A stretch of 64,000 nt of DNA, from positions 682,001-746,000 of the forward strand of contig CAVZHO010000002.1 of the NCBI GenBank assembly GCA_963775085.1, in the 5' to 3' direction. Made by a program: the position numbers and the translations under genes. Shown here piece after piece: positions 16,961 through 24,460 of this stretch. Under the pieces are notes generated by a model. That model had not been told where the DNA came from and ran no database searches. It saw only the letters and a program-made list of their open reading frames with translations. The first letter of the stretch is position 1; each line of letters starts with the position of its first letter. The DNA comes from JAAFIP01 sp963775085 (GTDB taxonomy: Bacteria; Pseudomonadota; Gammaproteobacteria; Burkholderiales; Burkholderiaceae_C).

Positions 16961-17917
16961 ATGGTGCATACACCGCTCACCGGGTTGCATTACGCGTTGC
17001 GTAAGCATCTTCGACACATCGTAAAAACCGGTCAAGCGGCTATTTTGGTGATGGGCTGCCTGCATGCCAAAGCCAATGTGCAGGGGGAGTTGATTTCCAA
17101 GAAAACCCACTCGCCCAACCCGCGCGGACTGAGCATCCCCGATCCCAAGTCCAAGGCGGTGCTACTCTTCCTGCATGGCTCGTTGGTAGAAAAGATGGAT
17201 GACACCTGTGACCCCCAAGGCGAGACCCCTGGGTTTTCAGTTCCCACCGTGGTCAAAGAGTTGGCCGGCACCCAGGTGGCTGGCTTGGAGGTGGTTGTAT
17301 TGGCCCCTTGCCATGGCCAAGCCACCCAGATGGGCGAGCCGCTTAAAATTGACCAGCGTGTGGCCGCGATTGAACAGTCATTGCAAGAGCTTGGCCGTGC
17401 TGGCGTGGACCCATCGCGTATTTTTTTGGTCGGCCAATCGGCTGGCGGTTGGGCAGCACTGCTGCACCAAAAACGCCATCCGGGTAGCGTGAATTCCGTT
17501 GTCGCTTTTGCACCCGCATTCGCAGGCAAGAAGCGTTGGCGGCCCGAGATCTGGCAGCAACGCCATGAGACCCAGAGCGCTGAAATCATGACCGCCGAGC
17601 GTATTTCGGCGCTGGTGTTTGCCTTTGACAACGATGCCTACAACACCCCGGACGATCTGGCTTTCCTGTCGCATATCAAAGGAACGACGCTACTGCGCAT
17701 GCCTGAAAAAGCCATTGATGGCATTGAGTGCGATATCCCGTTGTTTGCATCCAGTCACGGCCAGGCCTATCGCAAATGCTTTGGCAATACACAATCCCAG
17801 GTACTGCTGAACTTCATTCGCCAGCACTTGCCACCCACGGTGGCGGCGGGTACCGATGCCGTCCCAAGCGAGAGAAATGAAGTTGCGGTGGTAAAAGCCG
17901 CGTTGCCATTGAAGTAG
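16961..17917 (+). CDS. Alpha/beta hydrolase-fold protein, probably exported
   Basis: A 318-residue protein with the nucleophile elbow VGQSAGGWAAL near residue 160, a strand-turn LLFLHGSLVE forming the oxyanion region near 70, and a late SSHGQAYR segment with a candidate catalytic His. Residues 21-38 contain a hydrophobic run ending LVMGCLHAKA, which could be a weak lipobox, but the preceding 20 residues are long for a lipoprotein signal. Resembles dienelactone hydrolase-type esterases in overall plan. Substrate unknown. Confidence 0.65.
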   Translation: MVHTPLTGLHYALRKHLRHIVKTGQAAILVMGCLHAKANVQGELISKKTHSPNPRGLSIPDPKSKAVLLFLHGSLVEKMDDTCDPQGETPGFSVPTVVKELAGTQVAGLEVVVLAPCHGQATQMGEPLKIDQRVAAIEQSLQELGRAGVDPSRIFLVGQSAGGWAALLHQKRHPGSVNSVVAFAPAFAGKKRWRPEIWQQRHETQSAEIMTAERISALVFAFDNDAYNTPDDLAFLSHIKGTTLLRMPEKAIDGIECDIPLFASSHGQAYRKCFGNTQSQVLLNFIRQHLPPTVAAGTDAVPSERNEVAVVKAALPLK

Positions 17918-17952
17918 CTGACGCTTGGGTAAAGCGCACCGATAATCAGGGG

Positions 17953-19122
17953 ATGAAAACCCAGATCCCAACCCCCGATGCGTACCAAGAGCTGCGTGAA
18001 GCCCTGCGCAGCCAACTGGCGCAGTTTGACTCCGCCTACTGGCAGCAAATAGACCACGCGCGCGGCTACCCAGAGGCCTTTGTGAAATCGCTGACCGAGG
18101 CGGGCTGGTTGGCTGCTCTCATCCCCAGCGAATACGGCGGCTCGGGCCTGGGCTTGGCCGAGGCCTCGGTGATTATGGAAGAGATCAATTTTGCCGGTGG
18201 CAACGCGGGCTCCTGCCATGGCCAGATGTACAACATGGGCACACTCTTGCGCCACGGCTCGGCCGCGCAAAAAAAGCGCTACCTGCCGCAAATCGCCAGC
18301 GGCGCGCTGCGCCTGCAGTCCATGGCCGTAACCGAGCCCAGCACGGGCACGGACACCACCCAGCTCAAAACCACGGCGGTCAAACAAGGCGACCGCTACA
18401 TCGTCAACGGCCAAAAGGTATGGATCTCGCGCATCCAGCATTCCGATTTGATGATCCTGCTGGCGCGCACGACACCACTGGCCGGGGTGAGCAAAAAATC
18501 CGAAGGCATGTCGATCTTTATCGTCAACCTGAAAGACGCGATTGGCCACGGCATGACGGTGCAACCCATCGCCAATATGGTGAATCACGAAACCAATGAA
18601 GTCTTTTTTGACAACCTGGAAATCCCCGCCGAGAACCTGATTGGCGAAGAAGGCAAAGGCTTTAAATACATCCTCGACGGCCTGAACGCCGAGCGCACTT
18701 TGATCGCTGCCGAGTGCATAGGAGACGCCTACTGGTTCATCGACAAAGCCCGCCGCTACGCCAGCGAGCGCGTGGTGTTTAACCGCCCTATCGGCCAGAA
18801 CCAGGGCGTGCAGTTCCCCATAGCCGACGCCTACATCGAAACCGAAGCCGCCAACCTGATGCGCTTCAAAGCCTGCACCCTGTTTGACGCGGGCCAGCCC
18901 TGCGGTGCCGAGGCCAACATGGCCAAATACCTGGCCGCCAAAGCCTCCTGGGAAGCCGCCAACATGTGCCTGCAAACCCATGGTGGCTTCGGCTTTGCCT
19001 GCGAATACGACGTCGAGCGCAAGTTCCGCGAAACCCGCCTGTACCAGGTGGCACCGATTTCCACCAACTTGATTTACTCCTATGTCGCCGAGCATCTGCT
19101 TGGATTACCACGGTCTTTTTAG
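17953..19122 (+). CDS. Acyl-CoA dehydrogenase family protein
   Basis: FAD enzyme of 389 residues with N-terminal helical, middle beta (AVTEPSTGTDTTQLKTTA, about 125-142; VNGQKVWIS, 151-159) and C-terminal helical domains. The usual catalytic Glu near the C-terminus (YEGT/S motif) is absent: the sequence there reads YQVAPIST. Instead Glu247 in DGLNAERTL sits where isovaleryl-CoA dehydrogenase carries its base, so the enzyme is probably active with that arrangement. The next gene, MmgE/PrpD, starts 18 bp later, indicating one operon for an unidentified CoA-ester or carboxylic acid pathway. Confidence 0.88.
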   Translation: MKTQIPTPDAYQELREALRSQLAQFDSAYWQQIDHARGYPEAFVKSLTEAGWLAALIPSEYGGSGLGLAEASVIMEEINFAGGNAGSCHGQMYNMGTLLRHGSAAQKKRYLPQIASGALRLQSMAVTEPSTGTDTTQLKTTAVKQGDRYIVNGQKVWISRIQHSDLMILLARTTPLAGVSKKSEGMSIFIVNLKDAIGHGMTVQPIANMVNHETNEVFFDNLEIPAENLIGEEGKGFKYILDGLNAERTLIAAECIGDAYWFIDKARRYASERVVFNRPIGQNQGVQFPIADAYIETEAANLMRFKACTLFDAGQPCGAEANMAKYLAAKASWEAANMCLQTHGGFGFACEYDVERKFRETRLYQVAPISTNLIYSYVAEHLLGLPRSF

Positions 19123-19140
19123 CTACCTGAACACCTTGCC

Positions 19141-20505
19141 ATGACCTCTGCCACTGCCCAACTCGCCGCTTTTGCCGCCCAACTGCGCTTTGAAGCCATT
19201 CCCGCACCCGTGGTGCGCAAAATCGAAGACCTGCTGGTCGACTGGTTTGGCTCTTGCGTCGCAGGCAAGGGCGCACGCCCGGTCGAGACCATCACGCGTT
19301 TTGCCGCCAGCATGGGGCCGGGTACGGGCGCTGCCGAGGTGCTGGTGAATCGCAGCCACACCAGCGCCTACTTTGCCGCCATGGCCAATGCAGCGGCCTC
19401 GCATGTGGCCGAGCAGGATGATGTGCACAACGGCTCGGTGTTCCACCCGGCGACGGTAGTCTTCCCGGTGGCGCTGGCACTGGCGCAAACGCTGGGCAGC
19501 AGCGGCAAGCAGCTTTTAACGGCGGCGGTGGCAGGCTACGAGGTGGGTATTCGCGTCGGCGAGTTTTTGGGCCGCTCGCACTACAAGGTGTTCCACACCA
19601 CCGGCACGGCGGGCACCTTGGCTGCTGCCGCGGCGGCCGGTAGTTTACTGGGGCTCAATGCCGCGCAAATGCAGCATGCTTTTGGCTCGGCGGGCACGCA
19701 GTCCGCCGGGCTGTGGGAGTTTTTGCGCACCGCCGCTGACAGCAAGCAACTGCATACCGCCCACGCCGCCGCTGCGGGCCTGATGTCGGCCTATTTGGCA
19801 AAGGACGGTTTCACCGGCGCAGCGCAGATTCTGGAGGGCCCGCAGGGCATGGCCGCAGGCATGTCCGTGGATGCCAACCCGGGCAAGCTCACCGATGGCC
19901 TGCCAGATGGAAAGGAAGGGCGCTGGGCCACAGCCGAGACCTCCTTCAAATACCACGCATCGTGCCGCCACACCCACCCCGCCGCCGACGCGCTGCTGCA
20001 AGTGATGCAGGCGCATCAGCTGCAACCACAAGATATAGCGCGCGTAGTCACCCATGTGCACCAGGGCGCAATTGACGTGCTGGGCCCGGTAGTCAACCCC
20101 ACCACGGTACACCAAAGCAAGTTCTCCATGGGTACGGTGCTGGCGCTGGTGGCACGCTTTGGCCATGCCGGTTTGGTGGAGTTTGCGCAGCACTTTCAAG
20201 ACCCCGCCACCACGGCGCTGTGCCAGCGGGTTGAGATGCAGTTTGACGATGAGGTAGATGCCGCCTACCCGCAGCGCTGGATTGGCAAGGTCACCGTGCA
20301 CACCGCGGACGGGCGCTTGTTGCAGGGTAGGGTGGATGAACCCAAGGGCGATCCGGGCAACACCCTCACGCGCGAGGAAATCACCGCCAAGGCGCTGCGG
20401 CTGGCGGCCTTCAGCGCTGGGGCAACCGAGGCCGAGATGCGCTCGGCGGTGCAGGCGTTGTGGGGCATGGCGGGGGTGGCACGGGTATCGTCGTTATGGG
20501 TTTAA
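19141..20505 (+). CDS. MmgE/PrpD family protein
   Basis: A 454-residue protein of the MmgE/PrpD fold, which includes 2-methylcitrate dehydratase, cis-aconitate decarboxylase and iminodisuccinate epimerase. Typical segments are VDWFGSCVAGKGARP near residue 34, AEQDDVHNGSVFHPATVV (about 97-114) and FKYHASCRHTHPAADALL (about 270). It lies immediately after an acyl-CoA dehydrogenase and without prpB/C neighbours, so a methylcitrate role is not supported; specific substrate unknown. Confidence 0.85.
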   Translation: MTSATAQLAAFAAQLRFEAIPAPVVRKIEDLLVDWFGSCVAGKGARPVETITRFAASMGPGTGAAEVLVNRSHTSAYFAAMANAAASHVAEQDDVHNGSVFHPATVVFPVALALAQTLGSSGKQLLTAAVAGYEVGIRVGEFLGRSHYKVFHTTGTAGTLAAAAAAGSLLGLNAAQMQHAFGSAGTQSAGLWEFLRTAADSKQLHTAHAAAAGLMSAYLAKDGFTGAAQILEGPQGMAAGMSVDANPGKLTDGLPDGKEGRWATAETSFKYHASCRHTHPAADALLQVMQAHQLQPQDIARVVTHVHQGAIDVLGPVVNPTTVHQSKFSMGTVLALVARFGHAGLVEFAQHFQDPATTALCQRVEMQFDDEVDAAYPQRWIGKVTVHTADGRLLQGRVDEPKGDPGNTLTREEITAKALRLAAFSAGATEAEMRSAVQALWGMAGVARVSSLWV

Positions 20506-20519
20506 CGGGCGGTACAAAA

Positions 20520-20577
20520 TTTGCTATAAATTAAATAGCTGCTTACGTCCTGTTGACGTGGACTACAGGCCTAAAAG
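20520..20577 (+). repeat. Dispersed double-hairpin element, copy E (3' end of DUF2235 gene)
   Basis: TTGCTATAAATTAAATAGCT, GCTTACGTCC, loop, GGACTACAGGCCTA. The stop codon and last residues of the minus-strand DUF2235 gene (stop at 20571-20573) fall in its right end. Confidence 0.88.
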
Positions 20578-22301
20578 GCTTGTTTTTTCAGGCTGAGGCG
20601 CAGACTGCAAGCCCACCCCACTAAAACCGCGCTGCCAGTGAAACCCAGCCACTTGGCCAGTGCGGCCAGGCTCATCAGGGCACCTAGCAGCCATTCCACA
20701 CCGGGTACCAAGGGGTTGGGCGCGACCAACAGCAGCGCCCAGGTCAGCAGGTTTTCGGCGATGTCGCCAGCTACGGCCAGGCCGGCAGCCATGCCCAGCC
20801 GGTTCAGCCAGACCGGCGCGCGCTGTGTCACGCGGCGCAAGCGCGCAATGCGGGCAAAAGCCCAACTGCTGGCGCGCGCCAGCAGGTAGCCGTACGCAGC
20901 AATCAGGCCAAAGTCCACCAAGACCGCGCCCGCCGGGTGCGACAACGCGCCCAGCGCCTGGCTGGGCGGCTGCCCTTGCATCAGCCAGCACAGCTGCCAT
21001 TGCGCAAACTGCCAGTGAGCGGAGGCCACCGATGGCAGGCTTTGCAAGGCCGATACCAGCTGTTGCCACCACGTCGTACCTTGCAGGCTGCTGGCGGGCA
21101 GCAACAACGCCCCGGAGATGACCCAAAAGACCAGGGCCCACAACGTGGCCAATACCAGAGCGCCCGGCGAGCGGGGCGTACGCCACAGCGTATGCGCTGG
21201 AAATTGCAGCGCATGGGCTTGCACGGTGGGCGACTCGATGGGCGCCAGGGCGGTTACCTCCGGCTGGCCGACCAGGTGCTGTGGGAACAGCGGGTTGCGC
21301 ACACACATGCCGCCCAGCGCCCACCAGGGGAACCGGTAGAGTTGGTCATTCACCACGGTGTCAGCTGCCTGGTGTACTGCGGGCACCGCGCGGCCAGCCA
21401 AAAAGTCCGTCAGCCTGCCAGGCTCGGGCTGGCCTTGGGCACCCAGTACCTCAGCGCGCAAACGCAGCCCACACAGGGCCGACTCCTGCACCATCCACAG
21501 CAGCGCCTGCTGCGACAAGCCGGCCTGGTGATTGAGCGCGCCGCCCCCCACGTCGACATGGGCACCAGAAAACCACTGCTGCTGGATGCTTTGCTGGTGG
21601 TCCGCATAAGGGTAGCCCGCTTGAATAAAGTAGGGCCTGGGGTTGAAAGAGCGGCGGTACTCATCCAGCGCCAGCGCCTGGCGTACATGCACAAAACGCT
21701 TGCCCACAATAGTCGGAGTCGCCGTAATTTCGCGGCTGAGCAGCGGCGCACCCACCGAGGCCACGGTGTCCCACACGCCCACAAACCACACCGGCGCAGT
21801 GCGCCCCGCGTCGCTGGTAAACAGCTGGTTGATCTGATTTTTGATCTGCGCGTAGCTGTCCTTGTATTTGCTGCGGTCTAAAAAGTACGCCTGCACCAGG
21901 GTGGGCACCAGGGCCTCCATCTCGGGCCGCAAAATGCCAAACTGCGTTACCAGGCCGCCCACACTGCGGGCGGTAAACGCCCCGCGCGAAAAGCCGTACA
22001 AAAATATCTGGTCACCCGGCTGCCAGTGGCGCATGAGAAACAGATAGGCCTGGGCAATGTTCTCGTAAATGCCTTTGCCATAGACCATGCTGGACAGACG
22101 CTGCACCTTTTGCTTGAGCTGATCCCACGGGTTGGCCTCCGGCAGCTCACCCGTGCTGCCCACACCCGGGTCGTAGTAGAGCAACTGGTTTTGGCTGTCC
22201 GGCGTGAGCAACTCCACCAGCTTGGCGACATTGGTGTCGCGCGTGCGCCCGGTCAGGTTGTTGTTGGTGCCGTCGCAGCACACGATGAGTTGCCGGGCCA
22301 T
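20571..22301 (-). CDS. DUF2235 phospholipase/hydrolase with C-terminal membrane segments
   Basis: From the ATG at 22301, which has an AGGAG seven bases upstream, the protein has 576 residues. The N-terminal DUF2235 alpha/beta-hydrolase domain starts RQLIVCCDGTNNN (3-15) and has the GFSRGAFTAR nucleophile motif near residue 113. This domain is shared with Tle1-type type VI secretion lipase effectors. The C-terminal third has several hydrophobic segments (ALVLATLWALVFWVIS, LLTWALLLVA, LASLVGW-like), so it is probably membrane-associated. No VgrG, PAAR, Hcp or immunity gene is adjacent, so an effector role is not shown. It borders the integron relic. Confidence 0.75.
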   Translation of the reverse strand: MARQLIVCCDGTNNNLTGRTRDTNVAKLVELLTPDSQNQLLYYDPGVGSTGELPEANPWDQLKQKVQRLSSMVYGKGIYENIAQAYLFLMRHWQPGDQIFLYGFSRGAFTARSVGGLVTQFGILRPEMEALVPTLVQAYFLDRSKYKDSYAQIKNQINQLFTSDAGRTAPVWFVGVWDTVASVGAPLLSREITATPTIVGKRFVHVRQALALDEYRRSFNPRPYFIQAGYPYADHQQSIQQQWFSGAHVDVGGGALNHQAGLSQQALLWMVQESALCGLRLRAEVLGAQGQPEPGRLTDFLAGRAVPAVHQAADTVVNDQLYRFPWWALGGMCVRNPLFPQHLVGQPEVTALAPIESPTVQAHALQFPAHTLWRTPRSPGALVLATLWALVFWVISGALLLPASSLQGTTWWQQLVSALQSLPSVASAHWQFAQWQLCWLMQGQPPSQALGALSHPAGAVLVDFGLIAAYGYLLARASSWAFARIARLRRVTQRAPVWLNRLGMAAGLAVAGDIAENLLTWALLLVAPNPLVPGVEWLLGALMSLAALAKWLGFTGSAVLVGWACSLRLSLKKQAF

Positions 22302-22344
22302 GGGTGCTCCTGTAAAGCCGAAGTAAACCGCGCGTATCCCGTGC

Positions 22345-22776
22345 TTACGACTTGAGCTGCAAACCCTGCTCGTCGCTCCAATCGCGCAGTGCACGCTCAA
22401 CCGCCTGGGCCTCGTACTCGTACCATACCTGAAGAACACCCTTTTGTTCCAGGAAATTTTTAAAGCGGGCATACGCACCACGTTGGCGGAAGAACGCAGC
22501 AATAGTGTCCGCAGCCTCCGGCATTTTTTCCTCCGCAAAGCGCAGAGCAAGCGTGCTGCCTAAATCGAGGTCGTGTTTGTGCGGCACAGCCACATAGATG
22601 CTGGCATCGTCAATGTCCTCGGGCAGCGCATCTTCCAGTGCATCGGTTTCCGAGGCCCAATGGGTACAGCCAGTCTTTCGGGACACAAAGGCCGAGTTCT
22701 GCAAATCAGCACTGGCGCTAACCCACTCGAAGGCATCGAGTAGGTCAGCGTAGCTTACGGGTGGGTTTGCGGGCAT
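22345..22776 (-). CDS. UPF0158 family protein (possible integron cassette gene)
   Basis: A 143-residue acidic protein with the UPF0158 plan: FEWVSAS near residue 15, TGCTHWAS, LPEDIDDASIYVAVPHKHDLDLG (about 53-75) and FFRQRGAYARFKNFLE. The function of this family is unknown. Its ATG is 10 bp downstream of the attC-like site at 22786-22855, the spacing of a cassette gene start. No second attC is recognisable after its stop, so it is either a terminal or truncated cassette or a host gene joined to the array. About 43 bp separate it from the DUF2235 start. Confidence 0.8.
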   Translation of the reverse strand: MPANPPVSYADLLDAFEWVSASADLQNSAFVSRKTGCTHWASETDALEDALPEDIDDASIYVAVPHKHDLDLGSTLALRFAEEKMPEAADTIAAFFRQRGAYARFKNFLEQKGVLQVWYEYEAQAVERALRDWSDEQGLQLKS

Positions 22777-22785
22777 CGGTTTTGG

Positions 22786-22855
22786 GGCTAACGTTTGAAT
22801 TCACCGGCGGTGCGCGGCTTCATCGCGCAGCGTCCGGTGGAATGATGGGTTCGGC
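22786..22855 (-). other. attC-like recombination site 2 (integron cassette)
   Basis: On the minus strand the ends read GCCGAAC and GTTAGCC, each one base from the RYYYAAC / GTTRRRY core boxes. Inside, TTCACCGG (22800-22807) pairs with CCGGTGGAA (22834-22842) leaving one unpaired base, as attC extrahelical bases do. TGCGCG (22811-22816) pairs with CGCGCA (22824-22829). It starts 15 bp after the NucS-like gene's stop codon, the normal cassette order. Confidence 0.75.
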
Positions 22856-22869
22856 GTCATTGCACTCAA

Positions 22870-23547
22870 TCATATGGTGGCCCGCTCGAACGCAAAGCTA
22901 ATCTTGTACGCGTGCAATGTCAAATTTGGTATGACAGTCGCCGCATAACGAACGCCTTGTGGAAAGTCAGCACAAACCAACATTCCTCGGGGAGGCTTTC
23001 CATCGAGTTTAGCGAACCACCCAAGATAGCGCGCTACCTGCCCAACTGCAGAATCTTTGGCCTCACCAACTTTAACTTCTATGATGACGCGGGAGCCGTT
23101 CTTGTCTTCCGCAAGAATATCGATTCGGCCAACGTCAGTGACGAATTGCCGCGAAACAAACTTGAGACCTTTTTCGATCGCATCAAGGTTGTGTATCAGG
23201 TGATCTTCAATATCTCGTTCGAGGCTGATCGAAGTCTCGACGAGTTCGCCTACTTCAGCGACCTCATCTTCTCCTTCAGTCGGAGCCCACTCGTTCGGGC
23301 CGTGCAGTTCCTCTGAGTAAAGCTCAAACGTTCCGTCGGTGTTTCGATACAGAAACTTTTCAGCCGACGGGTGATGTATGTATGCCTTTGGATTGTTTGC
23401 CGCGCAGGCATACAAATGCGCCTGTAGGGTAGATGCCTTCCATTGGCCCGGGTACTCTGTATTTATCGTTTGTTTGATTTGTTCGGAAGATACCTTCCCG
23501 CCAATCGCCTGAATGTATTTCTTTACGGCTTGGGCCATTGTTGTCAT
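22870..23547 (-). CDS. NucS/RecB-like endonuclease domain protein in an integron cassette
   Basis: From the ATG at 23547 the protein has 225 residues. The N-terminal part (about 1-85) is a compact helical domain ending KFLYRNTDGTFELY, resembling small winged domains fused to restriction-type nucleases. The C-terminal part has the NucS-type core LERDIEDHLIHNLDAIEKGL, then GRIDILAEDKNGSRVIIEVK and AVGQVARYLGWF. These carry the D...E-x-K metal-binding residues of the PD-(D/E)XK fold. The reading frame continues upstream to 23709 but would cross the attC-like site at 23581-23664, so the internal ATG is chosen. Flanked on both sides by attC-like sites, it looks like a mobile cassette; a defence or repair role is inference. 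Confidence 0.75.
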   Translation of the reverse strand: MTTMAQAVKKYIQAIGGKVSSEQIKQTINTEYPGQWKASTLQAHLYACAANNPKAYIHHPSAEKFLYRNTDGTFELYSEELHGPNEWAPTEGEDEVAEVGELVETSISLERDIEDHLIHNLDAIEKGLKFVSRQFVTDVGRIDILAEDKNGSRVIIEVKVGEAKDSAVGQVARYLGWFAKLDGKPPRGMLVCADFPQGVRYAATVIPNLTLHAYKISFAFERATI

Positions 23548-23580
23548 TGAAAGTGCGCCATTCCATGATGATTTGGAGAC

Positions 23581-23664
23581 GTCTAACGAATAGCGTTTAT
23601 CTGTCGCGAGACCAAGCTGAAAGAAATCAAGAGCGCCTCCTGCGACAGATAAACCATGTTGGAC
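23581..23664 (-). other. attC-like recombination site 1 (integron cassette)
   Basis: Ends are GTCTAAC and GTTGGAC on the plus strand, both perfect matches to the core boxes RYYYAAC and GTTRRRY. Just inside, TTTATCTGTCGC (23596-23607) and GCGACAGATAAA (23642-23653) form a perfect 12-bp inverted repeat with a 34-base centre. The 84-bp total length is within the attC range. It lies 34 bp before the start of the NucS-like gene. Confidence 0.82.
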
Positions 23665-23800
23665 TGAACCACGCGAGGTGGTTGCGGGTAAGGGGGATGA
23701 AATCTTCAACCCGCTAGATGAAGCAAATTATGACGCACATTGCGCTGCTTTGGGCGACCAAAGTACATTTGCTGGCGATTACTGACGACAGGCCAAGACA

Positions 23801-24034
23801 ATGCACAAACCCGATGCGACGCAATACGTTGGTACCAGCGCGCAGCGCCCGCACCGCGCCCTGCGCCACAGCTTTGCCACGCACTTGCTGCAAGCGGGCA
23901 CGGATATTCGCACGGTGCAGGAGTTGCTGGGGCACAGCGATGTGAGTACGACGATGATTTATACCCATGTGCTGAAAGTGGCAGCGGGCGGCACGGCCAG
24001 CCCGCTGGATGCGTTGCAGGCGCTGGGTGTGTAG
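23801..24034 (+). pseudogene. 3' fragment of an integron-type tyrosine recombinase (IntI-like)
   Basis: 78 residues from an ATG at 23801, matching only the C-terminal part of integron integrases: ALRHSFATHLLQAGTDIRTV with the box II Arg, then QELLGHSDVSTTMIYTHVLK with the catalytic His and Tyr, then SPLDALQAL. Full IntI proteins are about 320-340 residues, so three quarters, including the first catalytic Arg, is missing. It points away from the attC-like sites and the cassette genes, which is the normal divergent layout of intI and its array. It cannot be active as it stands. Confidence 0.8.
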
Positions 24035-24047
24035 GATTTCAGGGGAA

Positions 24048-24107
24048 GTAATTACTATATATTTAATAGCTGCATACGTCCTATTCATAAGGACTACGGG
24101 TGTTTTT
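24048..24107 (+). repeat. Dispersed double-hairpin element, copy F (after intI fragment)
   Basis: ACTATATATTTAATAGCTGC, ATACGTCC, loop, AGGACTACGGG. It lies 14 bp beyond the stop of the integrase fragment. Confidence 0.82.
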
Positions 24108-24460
24108 AACGGGTAAAATGAAGAATACAACGGTTTTAAGTCAGCAGCGCACCGTGCGGCCGGTTGGGCGGGTGGTGAACGGGCTTGGGATGGAAAATCT
24201 GGAGCAAGGCGCGCTCACGGTCTCACGATCGCTACTTGGGTATTCGCGTGATTGCGGAGGATTTTTCAGCACAAGGTCTTCACCGACCGCTGGCTCACCC
24301 ACTTTGTTTTGCAGTCTCCGGGGAGGGCGCAAAAGTGGGGTCAGAGCAAATTTTCGTATTTGAATCTGAGTCGCCGGGAAGGGCGTGTCCTGAAATTTGA
24401 TCTGACCCCAGTTTTGCTTGACCCCAGTTTTGCGCAGTTTTGCGCCCGCGCAGGCTTCCC
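24108..24460. other. Intergenic region between intI fragment and moeA
   Basis: 353 bp with no supported gene. It holds a REP-like inverted repeat (24336-24410) and a direct repeat of TGACCCCAGTTTTGC (about 24403-24417 and 24419-24433). The small open frames here lack any recognisable domain or ribosome site. Composition is less GC-rich than the flanks, in keeping with accessory DNA. Confidence 0.6.
24336..24410. repeat. REP-like inverted repeat
   Basis: TGGGGTCAGAGCAAATTT (24336-24353) and AAATTTGATCTGACCCCA (24393-24410) are inverted and match at 17 of 18 positions. Such GGGGTCAGA ends are, from memory, common near REP-associated tyrosine transposases and short mobile elements in Beta- and Gammaproteobacteria; no transposase is present here. 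Confidence 0.65.

Noticed and set aside
22912..23316. 134-residue plus-strand ORF opposite the NucS-like gene
   Set aside because: It is antisense to a well-supported nuclease gene and has no domain similarity.
23710..23800. attI site next to the intI fragment
   Set aside because: A GTTGAAG at the expected side is only a loose match, and attI sites have no strong consensus; not enough to call.
24100..24363. 87-residue ORF after the integrase fragment
   Set aside because: It crosses the REP-like repeat, has no recognisable domain or ribosome site, and competes with an equally open frame on the other strand.
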